This document shows positions 1 through 7,561 of a DNA stretch of 64,000 nucleotides, one piece after another. Each line of letters opens with the position of its first letter. The stretch's first letter is position 1. The position numbers were made by a program, and so were the translations under genes. The notes beneath the pieces are model-generated. The model saw only the letters and a program-made list of their open reading frames with translations, had not been told where the DNA came from and made no database searches. The DNA lies in assembly GCF_018129405.1 (NCBI RefSeq), contig NZ_JAFCLP010000004.1:248001-312000 (forward strand), given 5' to 3'. The DNA is from Bradyrhizobium iriomotense (GTDB lineage: Bacteria; Pseudomonadota; Alphaproteobacteria; Rhizobiales; Xanthobacteraceae).

Positions 1-576
1 CTGTCACCGGCGCTGATCGAGCGCGTCCTATCGGGCACGGTCGATCTCGCGCTGGCGTACAATCCACCGCGGGATGCCCGGCTGGATGTGGAATGGCTGC
101 ACGAGGAAGATCTTTTCCTCGTCGGACATCCGGGCCTGATCGGCCGATCCTCCGGTCCGGTTCCCTTCTCCGCCATTCCGCAGAAGAGCGTGCTCGGGCT
201 GACGCCGCTGCCCGCCTCCCGCGCCATCATCCAGACCCAGGTCCTGCGCAACCAGATCGTCCCGAGCCCGACGCTCGAGGTCGATTCCCTGTCGGCGCTG
301 CGCATGGCGCTCGAAGCCGGGCTCGGATGCGCAATCCTCTCCCGCGCCACGGTCCTTGCAGACATCGCGGCGGAGAAATATCACGCCCGCCGCATCGTCG
401 ATCCGGCACTGTCGCGTTCGCTTGCCCTGGTTGCTCTCGCAGACCGGCCACAGACCAAGGCCTTCCTCGAGGTCCGCAAGACCGTGACGGAGGTCGTCCG
501 CGCAGCCGTGAACGAACGACGATGGCCTGCGAAGAAGAGCGAACGGCAGCGCAGACGCGCCGGCCCTGCGGCCTGA
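1..576 (+). CDS. LysR-type transcriptional regulator, 3' part only
   Basis: The reading frame is open from the first base and ends at TGA 574-576, so the N-terminal winged helix-turn-helix lies before the window. The visible 191 residues look like the LysR effector-binding domain: a stretch like 'GTVDLALAYNPP', then 'EEDLFLVGHPG', and later 'SLSALRMALEAGLGCAILS', the usual second lobe of LysR co-inducer domains. Family knowledge: LysR proteins bind DNA as tetramers and respond to a small molecule. The target is unknown because the divergent partner gene is outside the window. The C-terminus is rich in Arg and Lys. It converges on the TadE gene, with a 217-bp gap filled by a nested inverted repeat. 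Confidence 0.85.
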   Translation: MSPALIERVLSGTVDLALAYNPPRDARLDVEWLHEEDLFLVGHPGLIGRSSGPVPFSAIPQKSVLGLTPLPASRAIIQTQVLRNQIVPSPTLEVDSLSALRMALEAGLGCAILSRATVLADIAAEKYHARRIVDPALSRSLALVALADRPQTKAFLEVRKTVTEVVRAAVNERRWPAKKSERQRRRAGPAA

Positions 577-579
577 CCT

Positions 580-781
580 AGGGCTATCGCATATGACAGT
601 AGGAGGCTGCCGAATGAGCTCGGCCTGCATGGTTCGAGACGCCCGCTTTGGCGGGCTCCTCACCATGAGGGTCTAATATCTGGCCGCAAAACGTGTCCTC
701 ATCCTGAGGGCCCGCCCTAGGCGGACGTCTCGAAGGATGGGCCGCAGGCAAGCTGCCCGCCACGTTATATGCGATAGCCCT
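580..781. repeat. Nested inverted-repeat element between convergent genes
   Basis: A perfect 15-bp inverted repeat (agggctatcgcatat at 580-594, its complement at 767-781) brackets a second inverted pair (ttcgagacg at 633-641, cgtctcgaa at 726-734). The inner arms continue into imperfect complementary DNA around 'cctcatcctgagg'. The inner part resembles the 'TCGAGACGCCCGC ... CCTCATCCTGAGG' palindromic repeat common between genes of Bradyrhizobium. It separates the converging ends of the LysR and TadE genes and could fold into a long hairpin that stops transcription from both sides. Confidence 0.65.
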
Positions 782-793
782 GCGGATCAGGCC

Positions 794-1459
794 TCAGCAG
801 GTCTTCTGCTGCAGATGCTGGATGCATGTGCAGGTCGTCGACGACGACGAATATTTCACGTCGTAATACGGGAAGCTCGACACGGCCGGGCTGTTCGTCG
901 AGCAGCGCGGGAACAGGTAATAGCTGTCGCTCAGCTTCACGGTGCCGGTGAGGGTGTAGCCGAGGTTCGTCTTGTAATCATAGGTAACCTCGCTGAGAAT
1001 GAGCGAGATGTTCGCATTGCTGGGATTCTTCGGATCAGGTGCGGTGAACGAGGACAACGTCATCGGATCACCCTTCTTTCTCGCCGCCGACGAATCGGTC
1101 GACTCGCTCCATTGGACAGTCGCGTTTCCACTGCCGTCGGTAGAGACTTCGGACACCGTGATCGTAATGAGCGAAGCGCCGCTACCATCCTTGACGGGAA
1201 AAGGCGCCATGATTGCCTGCGCCGAGCCGAGAATGGCTTGCATGCGGGCCGTGCTGATTGACGTGTTCTGCGTGACCATGTCGACGACACTGTGCGCGGT
1301 GGCGGTGACCTTGACGTTCATCGCCAGCCCGTTGCCGAGCTCGACGCCGCCGATGTAGAGCACCAGCATGAAGGGCGCCACGATGGCGAACTCCGTCGCT
1401 GCAACAGCGCGGACATCGGCTAGCAGGCGCCGAGCGCGAGACGACAAGGCGGCGATCAT
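794..1459 (-). CDS. TadE-family pilus assembly protein (minor pilin-like)
   Basis: 221 residues. After a short basic N-terminus comes a TadE-type hydrophobic segment with the conserved Glu ('ATEFAIVAPFMLVLYIGG', about residues 20-38), followed by a Ser/Thr-rich extracytoplasmic domain. Near the C-terminus are several Cys (in 'FPRCSTNSP' and 'TTCTCIQHL') that could form disulfides. Family: TadE/TadF are prepilin-like minor pilins of the Flp/Tad secretion system, processed by an aspartic prepilin peptidase at the inner membrane. Its start codon overlaps the stop of the upstream TadE gene (TGATG), so the two are translationally coupled in a three-gene run with the TadG-like gene. No Tad ATPase, secretin or prepilin peptidase is in the window. 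Confidence 0.8.
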   Translation of the reverse strand: MIAALSSRARRLLADVRAVAATEFAIVAPFMLVLYIGGVELGNGLAMNVKVTATAHSVVDMVTQNTSISTARMQAILGSAQAIMAPFPVKDGSGASLITITVSEVSTDGSGNATVQWSESTDSSAARKKGDPMTLSSFTAPDPKNPSNANISLILSEVTYDYKTNLGYTLTGTVKLSDSYYLFPRCSTNSPAVSSFPYYDVKYSSSSTTCTCIQHLQQKTC

Positions 1460-2019
1460 CAGGAGGCTCCTGGCTCGTTCTGGAACGCGGCCGACGACGT
1501 GAGCAGCCGGTTGCCGGTCGAAAGGTTCGAGAGGTTGAAACCGAGCGGCCCGAGCATGACGGGCCAGACATACATCACCCTGAGAATGACGATGTCACCG
1601 GCATCTCCCGGATTGTATTGCCAGGTGTTCGTGACGGCCCCGGAACTGTCGAAGGTCAAGGTCGGCATGCCCGTGTTGGCGGAGGACCACGAATTGGCCA
1701 CCTGCAGGTCAACCATCAGACCACTGCAGGTGAACAGGATCGAGATCTGATCGCAGACCTTCTGCTTGAAGGCGGCCTGGGTCATCTGCGCAGACTGCAC
1801 CTGCCCGGTCATGACCAGGCGCGCGGATTGACGCGTGATGTTCTCGAGCAGCTGTTGGGCAAAGAAGACGAGGAACGTCTGAAGGAGCGCGATGATGAGG
1901 GCGAGGAACGGCGCGGCCACGAGCGCGAATTCGACGGCCGTGGCCCCCCTGCTGTCCCGCGCGAAAGCAGCGCAGCGATTGCGGCATCTCTTCGTTGTTG
2001 CAACACCCGGCCCCGTCAT
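1459..2019 (-). CDS. TadE-family pilus assembly protein
   Basis: 186 residues when started at the ATG read from 2019; the frame stays open further upstream, but that part overlaps the TadG gene. It has the TadE signature 'RGATAVEFALVAAPFLALI' (about residues 25-43), a hydrophobic helix continuing to about residue 55, then a globular region with two Cys (in 'KVCDQISILFTCSG'). Only 11 bp separate it from the TadG-like gene upstream, and its stop overlaps the next TadE start. Predicted to sit in the inner membrane as a minor pilin or pilus assembly factor. Tandem TadE paralogues beside TadG are common in alphaproteobacteria. Confidence 0.82.
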   Translation of the reverse strand: MTGPGVATTKRCRNRCAAFARDSRGATAVEFALVAAPFLALIIALLQTFLVFFAQQLLENITRQSARLVMTGQVQSAQMTQAAFKQKVCDQISILFTCSGLMVDLQVANSWSSANTGMPTLTFDSSGAVTNTWQYNPGDAGDIVILRVMYVWPVMLGPLGFNLSNLSTGNRLLTSSAAFQNEPGAS

Positions 2020-2030
2020 GGCGCTTTTCT

Positions 2031-3497
2031 CTACTGTACGAGGCTGGCTGTGCTGGACGCGACCTTGATGAACAGGTTGGTCAGCGCCGCGGAAATGTCG
2101 CCACCTGTCTGCACGCTCGCATACAGCCCGGGCGATGCGCACGATTGCAGCCGCGTCGCGATCGTGCCGGTCGACGAGGACGGATTGTTGAACTGCGCGA
2201 TGCGGGTGTTGTACCAGTTTTCGGTCGGCAGTGGCAGATACTCGGTGTAGAGCACCGCGATGCGAATGCCGCGGTTCTTGATCGTCGTGCAGATCGCGGT
2301 GTCGAGCGGCTGCTGGCATCGCAAAGTCGTCGAGTTGGCTGCCGGAAGCGCATAGGTGGCATTGGGGTCGCAGGTGCCTCCCGACTTCGGGATCAGCTTG
2401 TCCTCGACGCCGTCGGTGACGAGGAAGACCACCTCCTGCGGCGTATCGCCCGCCTGGTTGGTGCCGGTGCCCGGCGCAGGCATCACGTTGTTGACGCCCG
2501 TGAGGCCGGCCGAGATATCCGTACCGTAGTCGGTGGTGTAGATGCAGTTGCCGCTACCGTTGAGAACGGGGCAGTTCTGGTGGTCGACCGTCAGGAGCTG
2601 AATATTGGGGATCTTCGTGCCGGCGGCAGTCGGCGTGGTCAGCGTCTGGATCGTGTTCAGGCCGTAGTCGAAGGTGTAGATGGCGGCATTGTAGGTCGTG
2701 TTGTTGATCGCCGACATGCACTGCATCACGCCGCCCGAAACGCCCGACTGCGGGCACGTCCAGGGTCCGACCATCAGTTGCGTAACGGCGTTCGTCACGA
2801 GATCGATGCGCAGCTTGACGTTGTTCGCGCGCGCGACGGTGAGATTGTCCTTGTTCGTCGAGCTGGGATTTGCGTTGTTGGGATGCGCCTCATGGCAGGC
2901 GAACGCGCAATTTTTCGCGTAGGTAGGCTGGTTCTTCGTGGCCGCGATCATGTTGTTGATGTCGGTCTGGGTCGCGGCGATCGCCATCGACGGCGAGTCG
3001 TCCAGCAACAGGTAGAAGTTCATGTTGGGGGCGCTGGACGCCTTCGCCGTCGCGGTGCCGCCGATCTGCCAGGTCTGCTGGCCGAGAACGCCGGGGAAAT
3101 TGTTCAGGGACTGCGCGGTGTAGGAAACCGTGATGGTCCGCGCCAGGCCGGAATCGACGATACTGATCGTCGGCGTCGGGACCGACGCCAAACCCGAGAG
3201 GTTGGCCTTGGCGGCGAACACGGCTTCCGCGGTCGCCCTGACCACGGAAGTGTCGGTCTGCGTCAGCATCGCCGGCCTGACGGCAGCGATTGCGGCGGCG
3301 TCGGCGGCCGCGTTCAATTGCTCGCGCTTGCGCAAGGCCAGCGTGTAATCCAGCGTCATGCCCAGCAGAAAGATGATCGGAACCATCATCAAGGCGAAGA
3401 TGATGGCCACGTTAGCCTTTCGGTCTCTCGCGAAACGAAGCATTGCGCGGCGGAGCATTGCCCTTAACCCTGATTGCCGTGGTTGCGGCAGCGACAC
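2031..3497 (-). CDS. TadG-like protein with von Willebrand factor A-type domain
   Basis: 488 residues. The N-terminus is basic, then a TadE/TadG-type transmembrane segment ('ANVAIIFALMMVPIIFLLG', about residues 29-47) and the TadG-type 'NAAADAAAIAA' stretch. A vWA-like domain follows with an imperfect MIDAS-type motif ('LLLDDSPSMAIAA', DxSxS) near residue 165, and a later 'VVFLVTDGVEDK' resembling the vWA strand-loop. Family: TadG proteins are inner-membrane-anchored Flp pilus accessory proteins. First gene of a three-gene leftward unit. The upstream 344 bp should hold its promoter. Many Cys in the vWA region suggest a periplasmic, oxidised domain. Confidence 0.85.
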   Translation of the reverse strand: MSLPQPRQSGLRAMLRRAMLRFARDRKANVAIIFALMMVPIIFLLGMTLDYTLALRKREQLNAAADAAAIAAVRPAMLTQTDTSVVRATAEAVFAAKANLSGLASVPTPTISIVDSGLARTITVSYTAQSLNNFPGVLGQQTWQIGGTATAKASSAPNMNFYLLLDDSPSMAIAATQTDINNMIAATKNQPTYAKNCAFACHEAHPNNANPSSTNKDNLTVARANNVKLRIDLVTNAVTQLMVGPWTCPQSGVSGGVMQCMSAINNTTYNAAIYTFDYGLNTIQTLTTPTAAGTKIPNIQLLTVDHQNCPVLNGSGNCIYTTDYGTDISAGLTGVNNVMPAPGTGTNQAGDTPQEVVFLVTDGVEDKLIPKSGGTCDPNATYALPAANSTTLRCQQPLDTAICTTIKNRGIRIAVLYTEYLPLPTENWYNTRIAQFNNPSSSTGTIATRLQSCASPGLYASVQTGGDISAALTNLFIKVASSTASLVQ

Positions 3498-3841
3498 GTC
3501 CCAAAACGGGTGTGATCAGAGCGGATTGAAGGGGTATTCCACCTCATCACGGCGGGAACTATGGGGATGGGCTTCTTAATCAACGCTTACGGGCAACCCA
3601 TAAACATGGACTGCAACAAATTGAGACGTGTCTTATTGAGAAGGCATCATTAACGCCAATTAAACGGGTTCCCGGAGATTGCAGCGATGGGATGCAGGGA
3701 CGCGTAATACGGGCGGCCCCCGGTCGCCGGGCGGCTCCGAGGCGCGCATCAAGGCCATGGCGGTATGGGGCCCCGGACAGCCTTGCCCCAATTGATTGCG
3801 CGCCGAAACGCGAGGCGCCTCCGCGCAGGCGGAGTTCGAGG
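3498..3841. other. Gene-free stretch upstream of the tadG-like operon
   Basis: No convincing gene. The part around 3580-3665 is clearly richer in A+T than the surroundings and is the likely promoter region for the leftward tadG-tadE-tadE unit. The remainder (about 3700-3840) is GC-rich with coding-like composition, but its short frames have no family resemblance and no ribosome binding site. Confidence 0.4.
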
Positions 3842-4342
3842 TCACTTTGCTTCCTTGTTCAATTCGATTGCGACCTCCGACATCCAGGAGCCCGGAGCTT
3901 CCATCAGGAAGGACTGACGCGTGGCCTTGGTCTGGATCGTCACCAGCGCGGCCACCGTGTTTCCTTCAATCCGGGCCTCGATCAGGCCATCCTTGTTCGT
4001 GCCGTAGACCTTGCCGCCCTGGCGGTATTCGCTCTCGAACCAGTTTCCCGAAAGCTCGGTCCCGCTCTGCTCGATGTTGGCGGACAGGACCATCTTGTAC
4101 GCATCGCTCGCGCAGCGCAGCTCCAGCGTCAGCGACCGTCCGGGCCGCGTGACGTTGTACGCCACCTTGCAGCGAACCTTTTCACGCGGGCCGTCCGACG
4201 GCTTCATCGTGCCGGTGCCCGACCATGCGCCGGCCAGGCTGTCGAACACCGGCTCTGCCCGCAACGGGCTCGCGCCGACGAGCACAAGGCAAATCACGCC
4301 GACACCCACGCGCGTCGCCCAGAACTTCAATGACATCTGCAA
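3842..4342 (-). CDS. Secreted hypothetical protein, about 166 residues
   Basis: A clear Sec signal peptide ('MSLKFWATRVGVGVICLVLV', cleavage likely after 'SPLRA') is followed by a compact beta-rich domain: 'LAGAWSGTGTMKPSDGPREK' near residue 37, 'VRCKVAYNV', 'LELRCASDAYK', 'LSGNWFESEYRQGG'. The 'W.G.G' start and alternating strands suggest a small lipocalin-like or related secreted beta-barrel, but I do not recognise the family. Two Cys could form a disulfide in the periplasm. The ATG used is at 4342; a second ATG two codons later is equally possible. Monocistronic by context. Function unknown. Confidence 0.75.
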   Translation of the reverse strand: MQMSLKFWATRVGVGVICLVLVGASPLRAEPVFDSLAGAWSGTGTMKPSDGPREKVRCKVAYNVTRPGRSLTLELRCASDAYKMVLSANIEQSGTELSGNWFESEYRQGGKVYGTNKDGLIEARIEGNTVAALVTIQTKATRQSFLMEAPGSWMSEVAIELNKEAK

Positions 4343-4472
4343 ATCCTGATCCGTAAAATCCGCGCGCGTCCTAAGCGTGAACAGCCGCGAGATGTTGGCG
4401 AAGATGTTTACAAATGTTGCGGAGATTGCCTGAACGTTGCCGCGCTGGGGATTAAGCTCGGCTTTACGAACC

Positions 4473-4587
4473 CGTCATTGCGAGCGCTGTGAAGCAATCC
4501 AGAATCTTTCCGCGGAGACTCTGGATTGCTTCGCGGAGCCTGTCAGCGGGCCGCGCTTCGCGCGGACCCGGTGGCTCGCAATGACGG
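4473..4587. repeat. Bradyrhizobium-type palindromic intergenic repeat (cgtcattgcgag family)
   Basis: Begins with cgtcattgcgag and ends with ctcgcaatgacgg. Inside are mirrored 'gaagcaatccagaat' and 'ctctggattgcttcgc' segments, so the whole 115 bp can fold into a branched hairpin. This repeat type ('cattgcgagcgaagcgaagcaatccag') is familiar from Bradyrhizobiaceae chromosomes. It lies between the secreted-protein gene and the end of the carboxyltransferase gene. Confidence 0.8.
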
Positions 4588-4612
4588 TGGTGTTCGCCGC
4601 GACAGCCGGGCC

Positions 4613-6172
4613 TTACGGCCTGATCGAAAAATTCTCCGGCGGGCCGGGCTTGCGCAGCGGCTCGGCGAGACGCGCGAACTCGCACAGCAGCGACCGCGTC
4701 TTCCGGGGGTCGATGATCTCCTCGACCCAGAATTTCTCGGCCGAGCGGAACGGCGAGCGCAGCTTGTTGAGGCGCTCCTCGATCTCCTTCAGTTTCGCAG
4801 CCTTATCCTCGGCCGCGTCGATATCGGCGCGGTAGGCGGCCTCAATGCCCCCCTCGAGCGGCAGCGAACCCCAATAGGCTGACGGCCAGGCGTAGCGGAT
4901 CGAGAAGCGGTCGGCCGGCTGATGCACGACGCCGGCGACGCCGAAGGCGTTGCGCAGGATCACGGTGCACCAGGGCACCGTGGTCTGGTTGACCGCGGCC
5001 ATGGCGCGGACGCCGTGGCGGATGGTGGCGGCCTTCTCGGCATCGAGGCCGATCATGAAGCCGGGGCAGTCCATGAGATAGACCACCGGCAGGTGAAAGG
5101 TCTCGGCGAAGTCGACCCAGCGCACCACCTTCTGGCAGGCATCGGCCGTCCAGGAGCCGCCATAGTGGAAGCTGTCGCTGGCGAGCAGCAGCACCGCCCG
5201 GCCTTCGAGGCGCGCCAGACCGACAATGATCGGCTTGCCGAAGTTCTTGGCGACCTCGAAGAACGAGCCCTTGTCCACGACCGACTCGATGATCGGCCGC
5301 ATCTTGTAGACCTGCTTGCGGTTGCGCGGCACCGCGTTCATCAGCGCTTCGTCGCTTCGCTCGGGACTGTCCGCGCAGGGCAAGGTCGGCGGCAACTCGT
5401 AGACCGACGACGGCAGGTAAGAGAGGAAACGGCGCGCACAGGCGAACGCCTCCTCCTCCGTGTCGACGGCATGATCGACCGCACCGGCGCGGGTCTGGAT
5501 CTCGGCGCCGCCGAGCTCCTCCTTCGAGAGGTCCTGCCCCAGCGCCTTCACCACCGGCGGGCCCGCGACGAACATCGCAGACTTCCGCGTCATGATCGAA
5601 TAATGGCTGGCGGCAAGCCGTGCAGCACCGAGGCCTGCGACCGAGCCGAGGCCGAGCGCAACCACGGGCACGCGCGACAGATTTTCCGTCGTGAAGCGGT
5701 ACCAGCGCGTGCCGCCGATGCCTCCAGGCAGATTGGCCGCGCCCTTGGTCTCGATCGTTTTCACCGAACCGCCGCCGCCCGAGCCTTCGACGATGCGGAC
5801 GATGGGCAGGCGGAAGTCGTGCGCCATCTCCTCCGCCATCAGGGGCTTTGCCGAGATCGACGCATCCGCCGAGCCGCCGCGCACGGTGAAATCGTCGCCG
5901 ACCACGACCACGGTGCGGCCGTCGACGCGCGCGCGGCCGAACACGCAGTTCGCCGGCGTCAGTTTCTTCAGATCGCCGCTGTGATCGTACTCACCGATGC
6001 CGGAGACGGCACCGATCTCGTGGAAGCTGCCCTTGTCGATCAGCTTGTCGATACGCTCCCGAACAGTCAGCCGGCCCTGGTCATGCTGTCGCTTGACCTT
6101 GTCAACGCCGCCCATCTCCCGCGCGAAGGCTTCGCGCCGGGCGAGCTCGTCGAGTTCCGGCTTCCAGTTCAT
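4613..6172 (-). CDS. Acyl-CoA carboxylase, carboxyltransferase (beta) subunit
   Basis: 519 residues, normal length for the propionyl/methylcrotonyl/geranyl-CoA carboxylase beta family. The N-terminal carboxyltransferase half has 'RLTVRERIDKLIDKGSFHEI' (about 34-53), 'RTVVVVGDDFTVRGGS' and the acyl-CoA oxyanion glycine run 'EGSGGGGS'. The C-terminal half has 'GSWTADACQKVVRWVD', 'DCPGFMIGLDAE' and 'NAFGVAGVV'. Role: transfers carboxyl from carboxybiotin to an acyl-CoA; the substrate cannot be read from sequence. The start overlaps the end of the iclR gene by 71 bp, pointing to translational coupling. A biotin carrier gene lies just beyond iclR on the other strand, but no biotin carboxylase is in the window. 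Confidence 0.88.
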   Translation of the reverse strand: MNWKPELDELARREAFAREMGGVDKVKRQHDQGRLTVRERIDKLIDKGSFHEIGAVSGIGEYDHSGDLKKLTPANCVFGRARVDGRTVVVVGDDFTVRGGSADASISAKPLMAEEMAHDFRLPIVRIVEGSGGGGSVKTIETKGAANLPGGIGGTRWYRFTTENLSRVPVVALGLGSVAGLGAARLAASHYSIMTRKSAMFVAGPPVVKALGQDLSKEELGGAEIQTRAGAVDHAVDTEEEAFACARRFLSYLPSSVYELPPTLPCADSPERSDEALMNAVPRNRKQVYKMRPIIESVVDKGSFFEVAKNFGKPIIVGLARLEGRAVLLLASDSFHYGGSWTADACQKVVRWVDFAETFHLPVVYLMDCPGFMIGLDAEKAATIRHGVRAMAAVNQTTVPWCTVILRNAFGVAGVVHQPADRFSIRYAWPSAYWGSLPLEGGIEAAYRADIDAAEDKAAKLKEIEERLNKLRSPFRSAEKFWVEEIIDPRKTRSLLCEFARLAEPLRKPGPPENFSIRP

Positions 6173-7076
6173 TCACTCCCTCCGAATTGATCGGCTTGTT
6201 ATTGTTATGCACGGCCATTGCGACCGGTTTGCGCGAGATGCGGTTGTTGAAGACGTCGCCTTCCGCGCCCTCCATCAGGCTGCCGAGCGAACGGCCGAGC
6301 GCGAGCATGAGCGGAGCGACCTCGTCATGCAGACGCTGCTCGTCATACATCGCGGACAGAAGACCAATCGTGATGACGACGAAGGTCTGATACTGCGGCG
6401 ACCAGATCGGCACCGCGAGGCCGTTGATGTGCGGACTCCAGAGGCCGCAGGCCACGACATAGCCGCGCTCGCGCAGCGACTGCCGGTTGGCCTCGATGCG
6501 AGGCTTCAGGATCTTCGCAGCCTCCGGCGCTTCGCGCTCCATCTCCGCGATGAAGGCATCGCCGACTTCCGGCGCCAGCGCCGCGGTGTAGGCCGCGCCT
6601 GCTGCGGTCGAAGCCATCGAGATGCGGCTGCCGGTGCCCTCGTGCAGGCCGAGCGCAGAGGGCGAGCGCGCGAACTGGAGATAGACGAGATGGAAGCGAT
6701 CGGGCACGACGAAGCCGACCGTGCCCGGCAACTGCTCGGCGACTTCCTGGAGCCGCTGGCGGATCATGCTGCGCAGCTGCGCGCCCTTCATCATCGAGGC
6801 GCTCATCGCCACCGCGCTCGGGCCGATGCGATATTTCTGGTCGCGCGGCAGATACACCAGCTGGCCCATGCGCGTCAGCGTGTGCGTGAGCCGCGACACC
6901 GTCGAGCGCGGCAGGCCGCAGCGATTTGAAATCTCGAGATTGCCGAGCCTTGCCTCGTGGCCCTCGAAGCATCGCAACACGTCGAACGCGCGCGACACCA
7001 CCTGGATGACATCACCCTCACCGGCTTCGCCAGCGAGTGCACCTTGCCTACTCAACCGCTCCGAACGTCGTCCCAT
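6102..7076 (-). CDS. IclR-family transcriptional regulator
   Basis: 324 residues from the ATG at 7076; a GTG at 7118 would add 14 residues but lies inside a palindrome that looks like its operator. The N-terminal winged helix ('VIQVVSRAFDVLRCFEGHEA', then 'CGLPRSTVSRLTHTLTRMG', about residues 24-75) is typical IclR. The rest is the IclR effector domain ('GTGSRISMASTAAGAAYTAA', 'RGYVVACGLWSPHINGLAVP'). The last 35 residues are a tail beyond the domain and overlap the carboxyltransferase start. It probably controls itself, the carboxyltransferase and the divergent biotin carrier. The effector is unknown, perhaps an acyl-CoA precursor acid. Confidence 0.88.
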   Translation of the reverse strand: MGRRSERLSRQGALAGEAGEGDVIQVVSRAFDVLRCFEGHEARLGNLEISNRCGLPRSTVSRLTHTLTRMGQLVYLPRDQKYRIGPSAVAMSASMMKGAQLRSMIRQRLQEVAEQLPGTVGFVVPDRFHLVYLQFARSPSALGLHEGTGSRISMASTAAGAAYTAALAPEVGDAFIAEMEREAPEAAKILKPRIEANRQSLRERGYVVACGLWSPHINGLAVPIWSPQYQTFVVITIGLLSAMYDEQRLHDEVAPLMLALGRSLGSLMEGAEGDVFNNRISRKPVAMAVHNNNKPINSEGVNELEAGTRRARPARSLRAGDGRR

Positions 7077-7103
7077 GATCCCTACCGCTATGTTTCGCTC
7101 TGC

Positions 7104-7116
7104 GGAATTAAATTCC
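7104..7116. promoter_or_regulatory. Candidate IclR operator
   Basis: GGAATTAAATTCC is a perfect 6+1+6 palindrome between iclR (start 7076, leftward) and the biotin carrier gene (start 7173, rightward). It resembles the IclR-type box known from E. coli (TGGAAATNATTTCCA). Position and symmetry fit a site that controls both directions. Confidence 0.5.
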
Positions 7117-7172
7117 ACTTGCAGACGAAGCTACCTCAGGCATTTTGCGACGACAACAAAAAGGCGATTGGC

Positions 7173-7394
7173 ATGCCAGAAATAAAGATCGTCACTGAAA
7201 TCGCGGGGCGCATCTGCGCAACTCCCGTGCAAGTTGGAGGAACCGTCGCGGATGGTGATGACGTTGTGGTCGTCGAAGCCATGAAGATGGAGATCCCGGT
7301 GCTCTCGCCCGCGAGCGGCACGATCACATCGCTTCTGGTGAAGCTCGACGATGTCGTTGCCGAGGGACAGGCGATCGCGATCGTCGCGAACTGA
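7173..7394 (+). CDS. Stand-alone biotin/lipoyl carrier protein
   Basis: 73 residues, a complete single biotinyl domain: 'GRICATPVQVGGTVADGDD' then the biotin site 'VVEAMKMEIPV' with target Lys38, and a second half 'GTITSLLVKLDDVVAEGQAI'. Family: carries carboxybiotin between biotin carboxylase and carboxyltransferase. Its partner is probably the carboxyltransferase across the iclR gene. The frame is open upstream, but ATG 7173 gives the exact domain start. No biotin carboxylase is seen nearby, so the carboxylase subunit must come from elsewhere, or the pair acts as a decarboxylase or transcarboxylase. Confidence 0.88.
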   Translation: MPEIKIVTEIAGRICATPVQVGGTVADGDDVVVVEAMKMEIPVLSPASGTITSLLVKLDDVVAEGQAIAIVAN

Positions 7395-7492
7395 CTGCGT
7401 TATCCCAGGTTTCCGCGACATTCTGTCAGTCGTATTCCTGCATGCGCGGTACGGCGTTGCCATCGTCTGATGCGGATGACATGATCTGATTC

Positions 7493-7508
7493 AAACAAAA
7501 CCTTGTTT
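7493..7508. promoter_or_regulatory. Inverted repeat upstream of the TRAP transporter genes
   Basis: AAACAA-AACC-TTGTTT is a perfect 6-bp inverted repeat with a 4-bp centre. It is also part of a direct repeat of ttcaaacaaa at 7490-7499 and 7507-7516. It lies about 55 bp upstream of the binding-protein start, in an A-rich promoter-like stretch. Candidate operator; the regulator is unknown. Confidence 0.4.
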
Positions 7509-7524
7509 CAAACAAAGAAAGAAA

Positions 7525-7546
7525 ATCCTCGCGGCAAAGCGAGGAT
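7525..7546 (+). promoter_or_regulatory. Hairpin just before the ribosome binding site of the TAXI gene
   Basis: ATCCTCGC (7525-7532) pairs perfectly with GCGAGGAT (7539-7546) around a 6-nt loop. The Shine-Dalgarno GGAGGG follows at 7551-7556 and ATG at 7562. Such a 5'-leader stem could protect the mRNA or tune translation of the binding protein. Confidence 0.5.
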
Positions 7547-7561
7547 CATTGGAGGGAAAAC

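Noticed and set aside
3660-3845. 61-residue minus-strand frame before the secreted-protein gene
   Set aside because: No ribosome site, no family character, and composition like random GC-rich DNA.
7395-7489. Riboswitch upstream of the TAXI-TRAP genes
   Set aside because: Only a simple hairpin near the ribosome site could be drawn, with no complex conserved fold recognisable.
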